The notes under the pieces were generated by a model. It did no database searches. It saw nothing but the letters and a program-made list of their open reading frames with translations, and was not told the DNA's origin. A stretch of DNA of 62,346 nt from Hungateiclostridiaceae bacterium UBA1305 (lineage in GTDB: Bacteria > Bacillota > Clostridia > Acetivibrionales > DTU013): positions 1 to 62,346 of the forward strand of contig DBTX01000004.1 of NCBI GenBank assembly GCA_002307275.1, in the 5' to 3' direction. Of the stretch, positions 34,208 through 43,913 are shown one piece after another (the first letter of the stretch is position 1; each line of letters opens with the position of its first letter). The translations under genes were made by a program, and so were the position numbers.

Positions 34208-35309
34208 AATAAACCCCTCCCCGCCCATCACACCGACCTGTACGGCTATCCTGCCTGTTGTATAACTTTTTTAATAAATTGCAGTTCTGCTCAATAGTAA
34301 ACTTCTCTTCCGTGATTTTAAGGCTGTTTTTTCCCATCTCTTCCCTCAGAGCGGCATTGCTGATTAAAACTCTCATTTTCTCGGAAAGGGCATCAATATC
34401 TCCCGGTTCTACAATAAACCCATTTCTTCCGTCAATAATCATTTCAGGAATACCCCCGACATTCGTGGATATAACCGGCAGGCCTTTTCCAATTGCTTCC
34501 AGAATAGACATCGGCAAACCCTCCGCATAGGAAGGCAAAACCAGAATATCCGCTTTGTCGTACAATTTCCCCACATCTTTATGGGATACCCAATCATATA
34601 CTTTTACGATACCTGTCAGGTTTTCGACACCTGCGATATTTCTTATTTTATCCCCTTCTCCATCGCCGACCAAATCCAATGAAAAGTTGAGAAACCGGAT
34701 TTTCTTCACTGCTTCAATCAGGTCATATGCTCCTTTACGCCGGCCTATCCTTCCAATGAACAATACCTTCACCCTCGGGTTACGCCTTTTGATATATACA
34801 GGGTTGTAGGTAGAGGATGGATTCACAATCACCTTTATTTTTTCGGCAGACACATATTCTATAAAAAAAGCCTTCCAGCTATCAGATAATACAACCAACT
34901 GATCCACTTGATTTAACAGCTTGATAATTTTACCCTTCCACCTGCTGCTGACCTTTTCCATAAAAGTGTCAAAATCCGCACCATGAATATGGAAAATGAC
35001 TTCCCTGCGGAAGAAAAGACACAATCTGGCGATCATCGATTTTCTTAAAAAGCTGCCGTAAGTCGATGAATGGATATGAAAAACAGCATGTTTCCCTGAA
35101 ATACAGATAAAAAACACCTGCAGGAGTGCAGTTGCAAAATAGAACAAATCCTTTATTCTTGAATTCCCTGAATAGGATGTGATGAACCGCATATTCAATA
35201 AATCTTTGAAATGATTATAATAAATCAGCAGCACAGAGGATATTCCTCCCTGTGTCCTGAAGGATGGGCCAACGATATATACAATAGGTTCTTTCCTGTT
35301 CTCAGCCAA
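34197..35309 (-). CDS. Glycosyltransferase, family 4 (paralogue B)
   Basis: 370 residues, same layout as its neighbour: VYIVGPSFRTQGGISSVLL at the N-terminus, VLFIGRIGRRKGAYDLI and VLPSYAEGLPMSILEAIGKG in the donor domain. The two copies share most motifs but differ in acceptor-side residues, so they may add two related sugars. The TGG-rich C-terminus runs into the start of paralogue A, suggesting coupled translation. Confidence 0.92.
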   Translation of the reverse strand: MAENRKEPIVYIVGPSFRTQGGISSVLLIYYNHFKDLLNMRFITSYSGNSRIKDLFYFATALLQVFFICISGKHAVFHIHSSTYGSFLRKSMIARLCLFFRREVIFHIHGADFDTFMEKVSSRWKGKIIKLLNQVDQLVVLSDSWKAFFIEYVSAEKIKVIVNPSSTYNPVYIKRRNPRVKVLFIGRIGRRKGAYDLIEAVKKIRFLNFSLDLVGDGEGDKIRNIAGVENLTGIVKVYDWVSHKDVGKLYDKADILVLPSYAEGLPMSILEAIGKGLPVISTNVGGIPEMIIDGRNGFIVEPGDIDALSEKMRVLISNAALREEMGKNSLKITEEKFTIEQNCNLLKKLYNRQDSRTGRCDGRGGVYYAR

Positions 35310-35346
35310 TTTATCCTGCCTCCAATTTTATGTAAACTTTTGTTAC

Positions 35347-36669
35347 TTAACAATTTATATTATCAGATACCCTTGCAATGGTATTAACTACTTTACCATT
35401 TGCTCCCCTTGGCAGAGCAGTCACCTCATTCACAGTGACAACCATATCCGGAGAGGTGTGATCCTTCATAGTTTTAATAATTTTAATCCTGTCCTTTTCG
35501 GAGTATTTCTCCCCTGCGACAATATTAATTATCATTTCGCCCCGTTTATTATGAATAAATTGCGCTTCACTGACATGGTCATCGAAATCGATGGAGTCGG
35601 ACACTAAAAAAAGCGAAATCCTTTTACCATCCGGTGTTAAAATATATTCCAGACTTCTTCCCTGGATCTTTGATATTTCTCTGAAATTTCTGCCGCAAGA
35701 GCATTGTCTCTCTCCCAAAGTAACCAAATCACCAGTTCGAAACCTGATTAACGGCATGATATAATTGTTCAGGTTTGTACCTACCAACTCATAACCGCAT
35801 CCTGTATCAACGGTTTCTGTAATGGAGTAATCTTCAATAATATGATATGTACCCTTTTCACATTGTCCAATGGCTGAGACTCTTTCCACCTGACCATACC
35901 AATCATAGAGCCTGCACATAAATACTTCTTCAATGAGCGCTCTTTGCCTGTCTGATATGGATTCGGAGGAGGTGAATACGGCCTTTAATTCAAACTTTTT
36001 ACGCTTTTCGTGAAAATACTTTGCCAGCAGATAAACAGAGGATGGAAAAGCATAGATGCTTTCCGCACCAAATTCACTTATTTTTTGATAATAAATTTCT
36101 GCATTCTCTTCGCTTATATGATAGGAGGATAAATATAATTCATTATTAAGTGGATACTCTTTCCAGAAAGGCGGATGATCCTGTTCTACAGGCACAATAA
36201 TATCTCCGCGCAAAACCACTTTTCGCACTCCATTCCCCCCCGTTTTTTCACGAAACCGCCAAAGCGCAGCATTCTCGAAATTAACAGAATAAAAATCCCT
36301 CAGAAACTTTGATGGGGTTCCCGTTGTACCACTTGTCTCTGCAGTACCACAAAATATTTTCGATTTGTTACGGGCTATTAATTGATTATAATTTCCCCTG
36401 ACTGTTAGTTTATCCAAATAGGGTAGTTTGGTAAGGTCCTCTTTCGTCTTTATGTCATCAGGTTTCAGTTGTAATTTATCAAATAACTCCGTGTAATATG
36501 GTACATTTTTATAGCAATGCTCAACCAGATGCGAAAGCTTGCTGTTCTGCAAGCTTGTCAGCTGCTCCGCTGAATAATATTGAGATTCATTCAGCGACTT
36601 TAATGTTCTCCTGAAAGTGGCGCCTTGTCTCAATAACGAGTAAATGAATGCTTTTCCCTGACTGTCCAT
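35347..36669 (-). CDS. CapK/PaaK-like adenylate-forming protein (copy 1)
   Basis: 440 residues of the phenylacetate-CoA ligase-like (PaaK/CapK) family. Nucleotide-binding motif TSGTTGTPSKFLRD, a middle block DWYGQVERVSAIGQCEKGTYH, RFRTGDLV, a cysteine pair QCSCG and the end-motif ANGK. Members activate a carboxylic acid as acyl-AMP; those in capsule loci are of unknown substrate. GAGGTG precedes the ATG. It is followed by the paired glycosyltransferases and preceded by a second CapK-like gene. Confidence 0.88.
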   Translation of the reverse strand: MDSQGKAFIYSLLRQGATFRRTLKSLNESQYYSAEQLTSLQNSKLSHLVEHCYKNVPYYTELFDKLQLKPDDIKTKEDLTKLPYLDKLTVRGNYNQLIARNKSKIFCGTAETSGTTGTPSKFLRDFYSVNFENAALWRFREKTGGNGVRKVVLRGDIIVPVEQDHPPFWKEYPLNNELYLSSYHISEENAEIYYQKISEFGAESIYAFPSSVYLLAKYFHEKRKKFELKAVFTSSESISDRQRALIEEVFMCRLYDWYGQVERVSAIGQCEKGTYHIIEDYSITETVDTGCGYELVGTNLNNYIMPLIRFRTGDLVTLGERQCSCGRNFREISKIQGRSLEYILTPDGKRISLFLVSDSIDFDDHVSEAQFIHNKRGEMIINIVAGEKYSEKDRIKIIKTMKDHTSPDMVVTVNEVTALPRGANGKVVNTIARVSDNINC

Positions 36670-36740
36670 ATGGCACCTCGTATAATACTTTTAGCTAGTA
36701 TAATCAAAGTCATGTTTACCCTGTTCTCAATGGGTATAAA

Positions 36741-37949
36741 CTAAACCATTCCCTCATTGATAACATACCTGAATTTACCTCTGGCGTCCCGTTCAATTCT
36801 CTCCACATATTCCAGGGTAAACAGCTCTGCCGGTATAAAGCTGGAAATATGTGCCGCCAGTGTTCTTTCGTTCTCATCATCAAATTTTTTGCCGCGTACT
36901 ACTTTTAGGATGATCCTTTTATCTTTTTTTTGTATAATCTGTGCTTCGACCACATTCGACATTCCTTTAAACAAAAATGCCAGCGGTGTCTCATAAAGCT
37001 TTCCGTTGGGAAGCTCAATATAAGTGGTACTTCTTCCATATATCTTTACAATGTTCTTTCCGCTTGCACCACATAAACAGGGCTCTGCAGAGATTTCAAC
37101 AAGGTCGTGCATATTGTACCTGATGAGTGGCATGATTCTGTTATGAAGTGTTGTCCCAACAATTTCAAAAGTACCGTCCTGGCCGTTCAAGTACTCAATA
37201 TGAGAATACCCCTCCACTTCATGATAGTGTCCGGCCTTACACCTGACAAGGGCTGCAACCCGCTCCGCCTGCCCATACCAATCCTTTACCCTGCATTGAA
37301 AAGCTTCTTCTATGATATCTTTGCGGTAATCCGCCAATATCTCGGAGGAAAGCGCCACAACATCAAACTTCAAACGCACATTATTTCTCATGCAGTATTC
37401 GGCCAATGCATACGCGGAGGAAGGGTATGCCCACAGGCACTTGTTCCTGATGGTTTTCAGCTTCTTCACCAGATTTTTAAGTGTATTGTCATTGATATGA
37501 TAAGAGGAAACAAGCATTTCACCAATGAACGGGATTGTTTTATATATTTTATCTTCCTTATACTCGAGATCGAATACCTTTTCCCCTCTGAAAATGACCT
37601 TGTATTTCCCTTTCCAGTTAAAATACCTGCATTGAAAAAACTGTTCTGCAGCCATTGATAGAATATCACGATAAAATTTTCCGGGAGTCCCTGTTGTTCC
37701 GCTTGTAAGGCCGACATTTTTAAGCTTGTATTTCTTATTGATGAAATGGTCATACTGGTCCGTCAATACTTTCTTGTCAATGAATTGGTAGTTCTCCAGA
37801 GAACTGCCATTGCCCCTGTAAAAATCAATATTCTCCGAGCAGTATGAAAGTACTTTATCAAGCTCCTCTTTATGCGGTTTGTATAAAAGCATAAGCAAAT
37901 CAAAAATCTTCCTGACAATAAAGCTCTTGTATTTTGTGTAATACAGCAA
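36741..37949 (-). CDS. CapK/PaaK-like adenylate-forming protein (copy 2)
   Basis: 402 residues, same family as copy 1: TSGTTGTPGKFYRD, DWYGQAERVAALVRCKAGHYH, a CLCG cysteine pair and IVKIYGRS. The usual RxGD motif after PLIR is replaced by YNMHD, so nucleotide handling may differ. Two in-frame TTG codons are possible starts; 37949, about six bases after GGAGGTGGGG, is preferred over 37964. Side-by-side CapK genes suggest two acylation steps or a heteromer; both are inferences. Confidence 0.85.
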   Translation of the reverse strand: MLYYTKYKSFIVRKIFDLLMLLYKPHKEELDKVLSYCSENIDFYRGNGSSLENYQFIDKKVLTDQYDHFINKKYKLKNVGLTSGTTGTPGKFYRDILSMAAEQFFQCRYFNWKGKYKVIFRGEKVFDLEYKEDKIYKTIPFIGEMLVSSYHINDNTLKNLVKKLKTIRNKCLWAYPSSAYALAEYCMRNNVRLKFDVVALSSEILADYRKDIIEEAFQCRVKDWYGQAERVAALVRCKAGHYHEVEGYSHIEYLNGQDGTFEIVGTTLHNRIMPLIRYNMHDLVEISAEPCLCGASGKNIVKIYGRSTTYIELPNGKLYETPLAFLFKGMSNVVEAQIIQKKDKRIILKVVRGKKFDDENERTLAAHISSFIPAELFTLEYVERIERDARGKFRYVINEGMV

Positions 37950-37971
37950 TTTCCCCACCTCCAAAGTATCC

Positions 37972-39072
37972 CTAGCCTTTCAGTACTTCAACATACCTGT
38001 CGACCATACTGCTTGTATTAAAAAGCTCTTTTGCTTTTTCAAAGGATCTGTTTCCCATCGGCTCAAAAAGTTTTCCTTCTATTATTTTCTTAATGGCATC
38101 TGCCAACTGCATTACATTGCCGGCTTTATACAGAAATCCGTTCCATCCGTTCTCCACAAGCTCCTTCGCCCCTCCAATATCAGAAATAACAACAGGCTTG
38201 GCCAGTGCCATGCTTTCAATAATTGCTATAGAGAGCGTCTCGACTGCAACGGATGTTAAAGCTGCAATATCGACGCAGGAAAGATAGGGTCGTACATCCT
38301 GAACAAATCCGGTGATTACTACGTTACTCCCAAGCTCTTTTGTCTCAATCAGTTTTTCCAAAAAGCTTCGTCTGACACCATCTCCTATAAACAGCAGCTT
38401 GATTGGGTAACCCTGTGGCAAAAGAACTTCCAGCGCACCAATCAGATCTTCATGCTTCTTCTCCGGTCTCAGATTTGCATTAATACCTATCACAATATCT
38501 TCAGCAGTAATCCCCAATTCCGTCCTGAGCATATTGGTATCCACCGTATACCCTTCAAACCGGCTCATATTGATGCCGTTATAGATCACTTCAGCCTTTT
38601 TGGAATTGATTCCATATTTCCTGATCCAGTGATCCTTTTGATTGTTGCAAACAAACACAATACGATCCATTCTGTTCATAATTCTCATGTAATAAGCGTT
38701 TTGCAGTCCGTCAACAAAGCCTTTGAACAGTGTCGTGTGCTGAATTGCGATCATTCTGAACCTGCGACCTGTAAAAAGACTGGCAAGGAACCCATACATA
38801 GCCGGATATGAGTTCACCATGATAAAGCTTTGAGGCTTAAAATCCCGCAATAATCCTACAAGTCTCCATAACATCCTAAAGTCCGCATACCTTCTTTTCC
38901 CGAGAACTATCACCTCAATTCCCGGAACTACCCTTTCCCGGATGGCCAGGTCACCGTCCATGCTTATGAGAAGAACATCATCCCCTCTGGCTGATAGATT
39001 GTTTACCAGCTCTACTGTCTGGACTTCAGCGCCTCCGAACCGAAGGTTGCTTATCATAACTGCAATTTTCAA
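37972..39072 (-). CDS. Glycosyltransferase, family 4
   Basis: 366 residues, GT-B fold: AVMISNLRFGGAEVQTVELVNNL at the N-terminus, GINANLRPEKKHEDLIGA and the donor-site block SIAIIESMALAKPVVISDIGG near residue 275. The start is unclear: TTG 39072, nine bases after AGGGGAG, is preferred to TTG 39081. It begins within a few bases of the Wzy gene stop, so translation is probably coupled. Confidence 0.9.
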   Translation of the reverse strand: MKIAVMISNLRFGGAEVQTVELVNNLSARGDDVLLISMDGDLAIRERVVPGIEVIVLGKRRYADFRMLWRLVGLLRDFKPQSFIMVNSYPAMYGFLASLFTGRRFRMIAIQHTTLFKGFVDGLQNAYYMRIMNRMDRIVFVCNNQKDHWIRKYGINSKKAEVIYNGINMSRFEGYTVDTNMLRTELGITAEDIVIGINANLRPEKKHEDLIGALEVLLPQGYPIKLLFIGDGVRRSFLEKLIETKELGSNVVITGFVQDVRPYLSCVDIAALTSVAVETLSIAIIESMALAKPVVISDIGGAKELVENGWNGFLYKAGNVMQLADAIKKIIEGKLFEPMGNRSFEKAKELFNTSSMVDRYVEVLKG

Positions 39073-39077
39073 CTCTA

Positions 39078-40493
39078 TCAACTCCCCTTTCCAATCTTCA
39101 ACCCCTTGTCACTATGCCTGTATAAATAAACGATTGAGGTTCCCAGTCCAAGATTAATCCATAAAAACGCATTGGTAAGCGCCGGAAAGAAAAAGCTGTC
39201 AGTAACACCTCTTATAAGGAATGCAACAATGGATATCTCTATCCCTATTAAAATATCCAGAAATAACCTGTCTTTAATCTGCTTATGTGCACTGATAAAT
39301 CTTTTCAAAAACAGATAGAAAAAAATCAGAAAGAAGGAAAGCCCAATAATGCCTGAATCCAATAGTGTGTCAAGGTACATGCTGTGGGCATGACCAACCT
39401 GAAGGATAAGCCCGTTTTTAAAAGCGACCGTACCCATAATGGCATATCGGCCGGCTCCTATCATGAGTTTGAGCGGCTGAGTCAAGAATTCATTAATTAA
39501 AGGGATCCATATCTGATCCACCCTGCCTGCCGAAATCGCATTAACATCGTTATTGGCAAGTCCGGTCAACGCTCTTTGAATAATGGTCTGAGGTATGATC
39601 AAAAGAGAAGCAAGCGAGGCGCCTGCAACCCATGGCAGCAGCTTCACCCTGTGTGAAAACAGGAAGAAGGCGAAGGTGCACAATATAATGACCAGGTAGG
39701 CGCTTCTCGAATAAATTATTCCGATTGCAAACAGAGCAAGGAAAACGCCGCCTGCCCAAAACCAGCTTTTTCTGCTGACGGCATAAGCCAATAAAACAGG
39801 ATATACCGCGATATAAAAATCAGCAAGATTATTGTCATGCATCCCCAACACATTTGAAAACCCGACCCTCACCGTTTCAAAGTTCAGTTTGTTTGGAGTG
39901 AAGAACATATAAAGTACCAGAAGGACAACTGATAGCAACAGGATGGAGAGCATAACTCCAATTAATATCCTGTTTATCTCTTCCTTGCTTCTGACAAATA
40001 TGATAATCAAAATAAAAGGCAAGAAAATCAGCAAGGGCTTGATCAGGTTCGAAAGCAGATACTTTAAGGTGCTGTATTGATCAGTCCATATCATATGATA
40101 GGTCAAGCCGATATATGAAGTGGAACGTAAAACAGCAACAGTAAAAATAATAAGCATTCCATATATAAAAAACCTGTCTTGTGGAAAAAGCACGGCAGGT
40201 TTCTTTTTTAGCATTAAAAAACCAAGAGCTGCTACTGCAAGTATATTCGCGATCTTCATTCCCGGAATGCCTGCCAGTGTCGTGTCCAATAGCGCGGTGG
40301 CTGAAAATGGCGTGGCAAGAATCAGGAAGATGATGCTGTATATGGGTTTCCTGATAAGAAACAATATAAGCGCGAGGGCCAGTGCAATTCCTATCGATAT
40401 CAAAGGGTTGACAAAGTTTACGGCAGAAATGACTGCAGCCACCGCCAATGTCAAAAAAGCTACCTGTTTGGAAATATTCACCGATGCTTCCAC
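39078..40493 (-). CDS. Wzy-type polymerase / O-antigen ligase family membrane protein
   Basis: 471 residues with about eleven hydrophobic segments and a large outer loop (about residues 300-380) holding the Wzy_C-like region GRVDQIWIPLINEFLTQPLKLMIGAG. It should join repeat units on the outer face of the membrane. A GTG at 40493, after GGAGGGCGG, is preferred; the longer frame would overlap the upstream gene by 58 bases. Family assignment rests on topology and position more than on strong motifs. Confidence 0.82.
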   Translation of the reverse strand: MEASVNISKQVAFLTLAVAAVISAVNFVNPLISIGIALALALILFLIRKPIYSIIFLILATPFSATALLDTTLAGIPGMKIANILAVAALGFLMLKKKPAVLFPQDRFFIYGMLIIFTVAVLRSTSYIGLTYHMIWTDQYSTLKYLLSNLIKPLLIFLPFILIIIFVRSKEEINRILIGVMLSILLLSVVLLVLYMFFTPNKLNFETVRVGFSNVLGMHDNNLADFYIAVYPVLLAYAVSRKSWFWAGGVFLALFAIGIIYSRSAYLVIILCTFAFFLFSHRVKLLPWVAGASLASLLIIPQTIIQRALTGLANNDVNAISAGRVDQIWIPLINEFLTQPLKLMIGAGRYAIMGTVAFKNGLILQVGHAHSMYLDTLLDSGIIGLSFFLIFFYLFLKRFISAHKQIKDRLFLDILIGIEISIVAFLIRGVTDSFFFPALTNAFLWINLGLGTSIVYLYRHSDKGLKIGKGS

Positions 40494-40494
40494 A

Positions 40495-41634
40495 TTAACC
40501 GCCCTCCATTTCGCCTTTATCACCGGATACCAGATTTCGGATGATTTCTTCATACTGCAAGCTTATTTTCGAAATATCATGGTTACTTTTTACATAGCCT
40601 GATGCATTTTCCCCCAGAACCCTCATCTGATCCGGGGTATAGTCCCTTATAAAGCTTATGGCCTTATCAATATCATTCTGGCAAAAATACCCCAGTCCAT
40701 TGACATCAATGAATTTATCCGGGTTTACATTAAATGATAAAATGGGAGTCTTCCCGAGGCAAGCCTGTACAAAAGCGTTTGGAAAGCCTTCATACTCGGA
40801 TGTATTTACAAATAGTTTCGCTCCGTTGTAATACGGTTGTATCTGTGCAAATGGAATATAGTCAATAAACTGCAGATTCGAATACAACCTGGCTTCCTCT
40901 TTCATCCTGGCCTGCAAATCATTTTCTCCCGGCATTACCATAATAAATTGCTCTTCAGGAAGCCGTTTCACGATCTCCATGAATATCTCCGGACGTTTCC
41001 ATGACTGAGCCCTGGCAACCCATAAAATGGCTCTTTTCCCATCGAAATTGATGTCCTCATTGATAAAAAAGCCGTTTTTTATCACTTGACTCTCAATACC
41101 GAGCTGGCTCTTCAGCAGATTCTTTTGTATATCGGTCTGGCTGACAATACGATCCGCTTTATGAATGCCATATTTGTAAAGTGAATGATATAAACGCCCT
41201 TTACTTTTCGCATCGGCCAAATCAGTATCCAGATCATGTGCAAGCCGAAAAATGGTTCTGCTGCCTTTCAGCCTGCCCGGAATCAAAGTAACCCAGCCAA
41301 GCATTTCATTATAGGCTTCGACAAAGCAAACATCACAATCAATCTTCAATACTTCCGCCACAATGTTCCAATGTCTTAACAGCTTTGACGAAAAACTTTG
41401 AAAAGTATCCAAATTCATATATTTGAATTTTCTTACTTTTATTTTTCCATAGTGTTCCTCCTGTGCCTGACCAAAATCACCCACATAAAAGGTGATATCG
41501 TATTGACCGCTTTCCTCCAGTTTCCTGGCAAGGTTATACGCATCAACCTCCGCACCGCCGAAAACCACATTTGCCTTCCCATTAAAAAGGGGATATGCCA
41601 AAAACGAAATAAAGCATAGTTTTATTCTCTTCAT
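40495..41634 (-). CDS. Glycosyltransferase, family 4
   Basis: 379 residues, GT-B fold. N-terminal FGGAEVDAYNLARKL and donor-domain blocks RAILWVARAQSWKRPEIFMEI and NTSEYEGFPNAFVQACLGKTP. ATG 41634 shares its ATGA with the stop of the flippase gene. It ends immediately before the Wzy-type gene. Confidence 0.9.
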   Translation of the reverse strand: MKRIKLCFISFLAYPLFNGKANVVFGGAEVDAYNLARKLEESGQYDITFYVGDFGQAQEEHYGKIKVRKFKYMNLDTFQSFSSKLLRHWNIVAEVLKIDCDVCFVEAYNEMLGWVTLIPGRLKGSRTIFRLAHDLDTDLADAKSKGRLYHSLYKYGIHKADRIVSQTDIQKNLLKSQLGIESQVIKNGFFINEDINFDGKRAILWVARAQSWKRPEIFMEIVKRLPEEQFIMVMPGENDLQARMKEEARLYSNLQFIDYIPFAQIQPYYNGAKLFVNTSEYEGFPNAFVQACLGKTPILSFNVNPDKFIDVNGLGYFCQNDIDKAISFIRDYTPDQMRVLGENASGYVKSNHDISKISLQYEEIIRNLVSGDKGEMEGG

Positions 41635-43175
41635 GCCCTCACCACCCATTTAATCATTTTTGTGATTTCATTGCGATTAATCCCTGAACCATATCCAATC
41701 ACCAGATTCATCAGGATAAACGCCGCAGAAACCCATGAAACATGCACAAGCTTCTGTATAAAGCTACCATCGGCATCCGCCTTAATGAAAAAATAAAACA
41801 CGGCAGCTATTCCAAAATTCAGAAGTCCGTTCGTGAAGAAGAATCTAATGATCTGTTTGTTGTCGATGTAGTTGAACTGATTTTTTATCAGAAAATAAAG
41901 TAAAAGGAATATGTATATATAATCTGCAATAAGCCCGCCTATAGGATATCCAACATATCCGAAAAAGTAGATCATCGGCCAGAGAATGAGGATATTCCCT
42001 ATGCTTTGCGAGGTCTGCCACCAAAAGGAAACCCGTTGGATTTGCTTCGCTATGATGAGTCTTACCATAAAACTGTTTATTAGTGCATAGGGCAGCGTCA
42101 GAATCAGATATTTGAGAAAAACACTTGTAAGTGCAACAGAATCTTTTGTGAACTTCCCCCGCTCAAAAAGTATTGAAATAATTCCATCTGAATTTATAGA
42201 AATAATAAAGCTAAAGGGAATAATCAAAAAGATACTCATTTTCAGATAGTTTATAAAGGTCTCATTCAGCTTCTTCAGATCATTTTTTGCATGGAGTTCT
42301 ATAATATTCATACCAACTACCGTAGTAATCTGTCCAACGATCACCATGATAAAAACCGTACTGATCTTCTGTCCATAGTCCATAGCCGAAAAAACCCCGC
42401 TGCTGAATCCTGACATCAAATACATAACGACAAAACTACTTAAAAAAGTAGTAAGAAAACCTCCAGTCACATATCCGATATTGCCTTTGATTTCATTGCT
42501 CAAATGATATGCCCTGAAGGAAGGTTTACATTTTAAAATTGAAAACAGCAGGAAATTCAACAGGAGAAATTGTGCCAGATTCCCAACAAGTACACCCATT
42601 GCAAGGCTTGTTACAGAAAACACATCCTTGAACAACAAAACAAACAGAATGATGATGATATTTTTAAGCATGTCCAAAAGCATAGGAAGTGTAAAATACC
42701 GATAAGATGTAAATATATCAAGAATAAAGGTATTGGCAATAATCAATATAAATGTTGGAATTATAAATTTCAATATATCTATATTGCTCATGATATGTTC
42801 CATGCTGAATTTGGAAAACAGTGCCAGTATTTTTTCAGGCATCAGCATGAGAATCATTGTAACGGTTGCTCCGATGGCAAGATACACAAAATAAATAAAT
42901 GAGATGAATTTTTTAGAATCTTCTTCCGAATTGCTGGTTCGTATAAAAATGACATTCGGGACAATCACCTGCTGGTTTACCGCGCTTAAAAGGGTTGAAA
43001 GCAGTATCACCATCGAGAGCATGTAAAAAAGGATATCCGTGCTTGCCTGCGTTCCAAAAGCATAGGAAGCAACAAGAGATTGTGCAAAATTAAAGACCTT
43101 TGCGAACATGCTCAGGGCCATGGATGAAACGATGGCTTTATTGGTGCTCTCAGCCTTTAGAAAGCTTGATTTCAT
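41631..43175 (-). CDS. MurJ/Wzx-type lipid-linked oligosaccharide flippase
   Basis: 514 residues with about fourteen hydrophobic segments, MVF/MOP superfamily (N-terminal SMALSMFAKVFNFAQSLVASYAFG). Probably flips the lipid-linked repeat unit across the membrane (Wzx role); a MurJ peptidoglycan role is possible but less likely in this setting. The start ATG overlaps the upstream acetyltransferase stop (ATGA), and the end overlaps the next gene in the same way. Confidence 0.87.
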   Translation of the reverse strand: MKSSFLKAESTNKAIVSSMALSMFAKVFNFAQSLVASYAFGTQASTDILFYMLSMVILLSTLLSAVNQQVIVPNVIFIRTSNSEEDSKKFISFIYFVYLAIGATVTMILMLMPEKILALFSKFSMEHIMSNIDILKFIIPTFILIIANTFILDIFTSYRYFTLPMLLDMLKNIIIILFVLLFKDVFSVTSLAMGVLVGNLAQFLLLNFLLFSILKCKPSFRAYHLSNEIKGNIGYVTGGFLTTFLSSFVVMYLMSGFSSGVFSAMDYGQKISTVFIMVIVGQITTVVGMNIIELHAKNDLKKLNETFINYLKMSIFLIIPFSFIISINSDGIISILFERGKFTKDSVALTSVFLKYLILTLPYALINSFMVRLIIAKQIQRVSFWWQTSQSIGNILILWPMIYFFGYVGYPIGGLIADYIYIFLLLYFLIKNQFNYIDNKQIIRFFFTNGLLNFGIAAVFYFFIKADADGSFIQKLVHVSWVSAAFILMNLVIGYGSGINRNEITKMIKWVVRA

Positions 43176-43612
43176 AGATAATCCTCCAGCTTAACTCCCG
43201 TTTTAATTATTTTAGCAGGCACACCTGCAGCGACGCAGCCCTCAGGAACATCTTTTATCACTACGCTGTTGGCTCCGATAATGGCGTTGTCTCCGATCCT
43301 CACATTGCCGAGCACTCTTGCCCCTGAAGCAATGTAGACCTTGTTTCCGATCACAGGCACATCCTCTATCCGTGACCGTCCTCCTATCGTTATCCCCTGT
43401 CCCAGCACGCAATAGTCACCTATGACACTCCTGGCATGTATGACCACACCAATACCGCCATAGGAGCAATAAGTCCCTTTCCCGATTTGTGCGCTATAAG
43501 GTACAATACTGTTAAAAAGCAGAAATTGGATATTGTAAATCATACGGGGCAAAAAAGGAATCTTTTTTCTGTATAAAAAATTCGCAAGCCGGTAAAATTG
43601 AATTACATTCAT
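43172..43612 (-). CDS. Hexapeptide-repeat acetyltransferase (serine acetyltransferase-like)
   Basis: 146 residues. Left-handed beta-helix repeats run from about residue 55 (GIGVVIHARSVIGDYCVLGQ ... VPVIGNKVYIASGARVLGNV) and end GVPAKIIK. In this setting it probably acetylates a sugar of the polymer and not serine. ATG 43612 is preferred, with GAGGTG at a normal distance. First gene of the long minus-strand exopolysaccharide operon. Confidence 0.87.
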   Translation of the reverse strand: MNVIQFYRLANFLYRKKIPFLPRMIYNIQFLLFNSIVPYSAQIGKGTYCSYGGIGVVIHARSVIGDYCVLGQGITIGGRSRIEDVPVIGNKVYIASGARVLGNVRIGDNAIIGANSVVIKDVPEGCVAAGVPAKIIKTGVKLEDYL

Positions 43613-43913
43613 ATCTCTCACCTCGATGGCATTTTAATACCCATATTAAAATCAGTTGTAACAAAATACTCAAAGATACCACGATGGTAAACAGTGACAG
43701 TAATGAGTTAATAGGTAATTAAGACTATTTAAATCAGACTAGTAGTATATTGACAAGCCTATTAAATTCCCGTAATATGGTCATATAAACAACAATATAT
43801 ACCAATACTAAAAAGGCGGTCATCCTCATGAAAATTTAAAGCTTGATATTTCAATTTTTTCAAGGTACTTCTAATTGCTCTAAACATTTTATCTAAAGAG
43901 GAGAAAATTCCAA
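43613..43913 (+). promoter_or_regulatory. Divergent intergenic region with promoter of the DUF4832-like gene
   Basis: On the plus strand TTGACA (43750-43755) and TAATAT (43773-43778) are 17 bases apart, giving a leader of about 130 bases before the secreted-protein gene, whose ATG follows GAGGAG. A promoter for the minus-strand exopolysaccharide operon must also lie here, but none stands out. The remainder is AT-rich without repeats. Confidence 0.55.
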
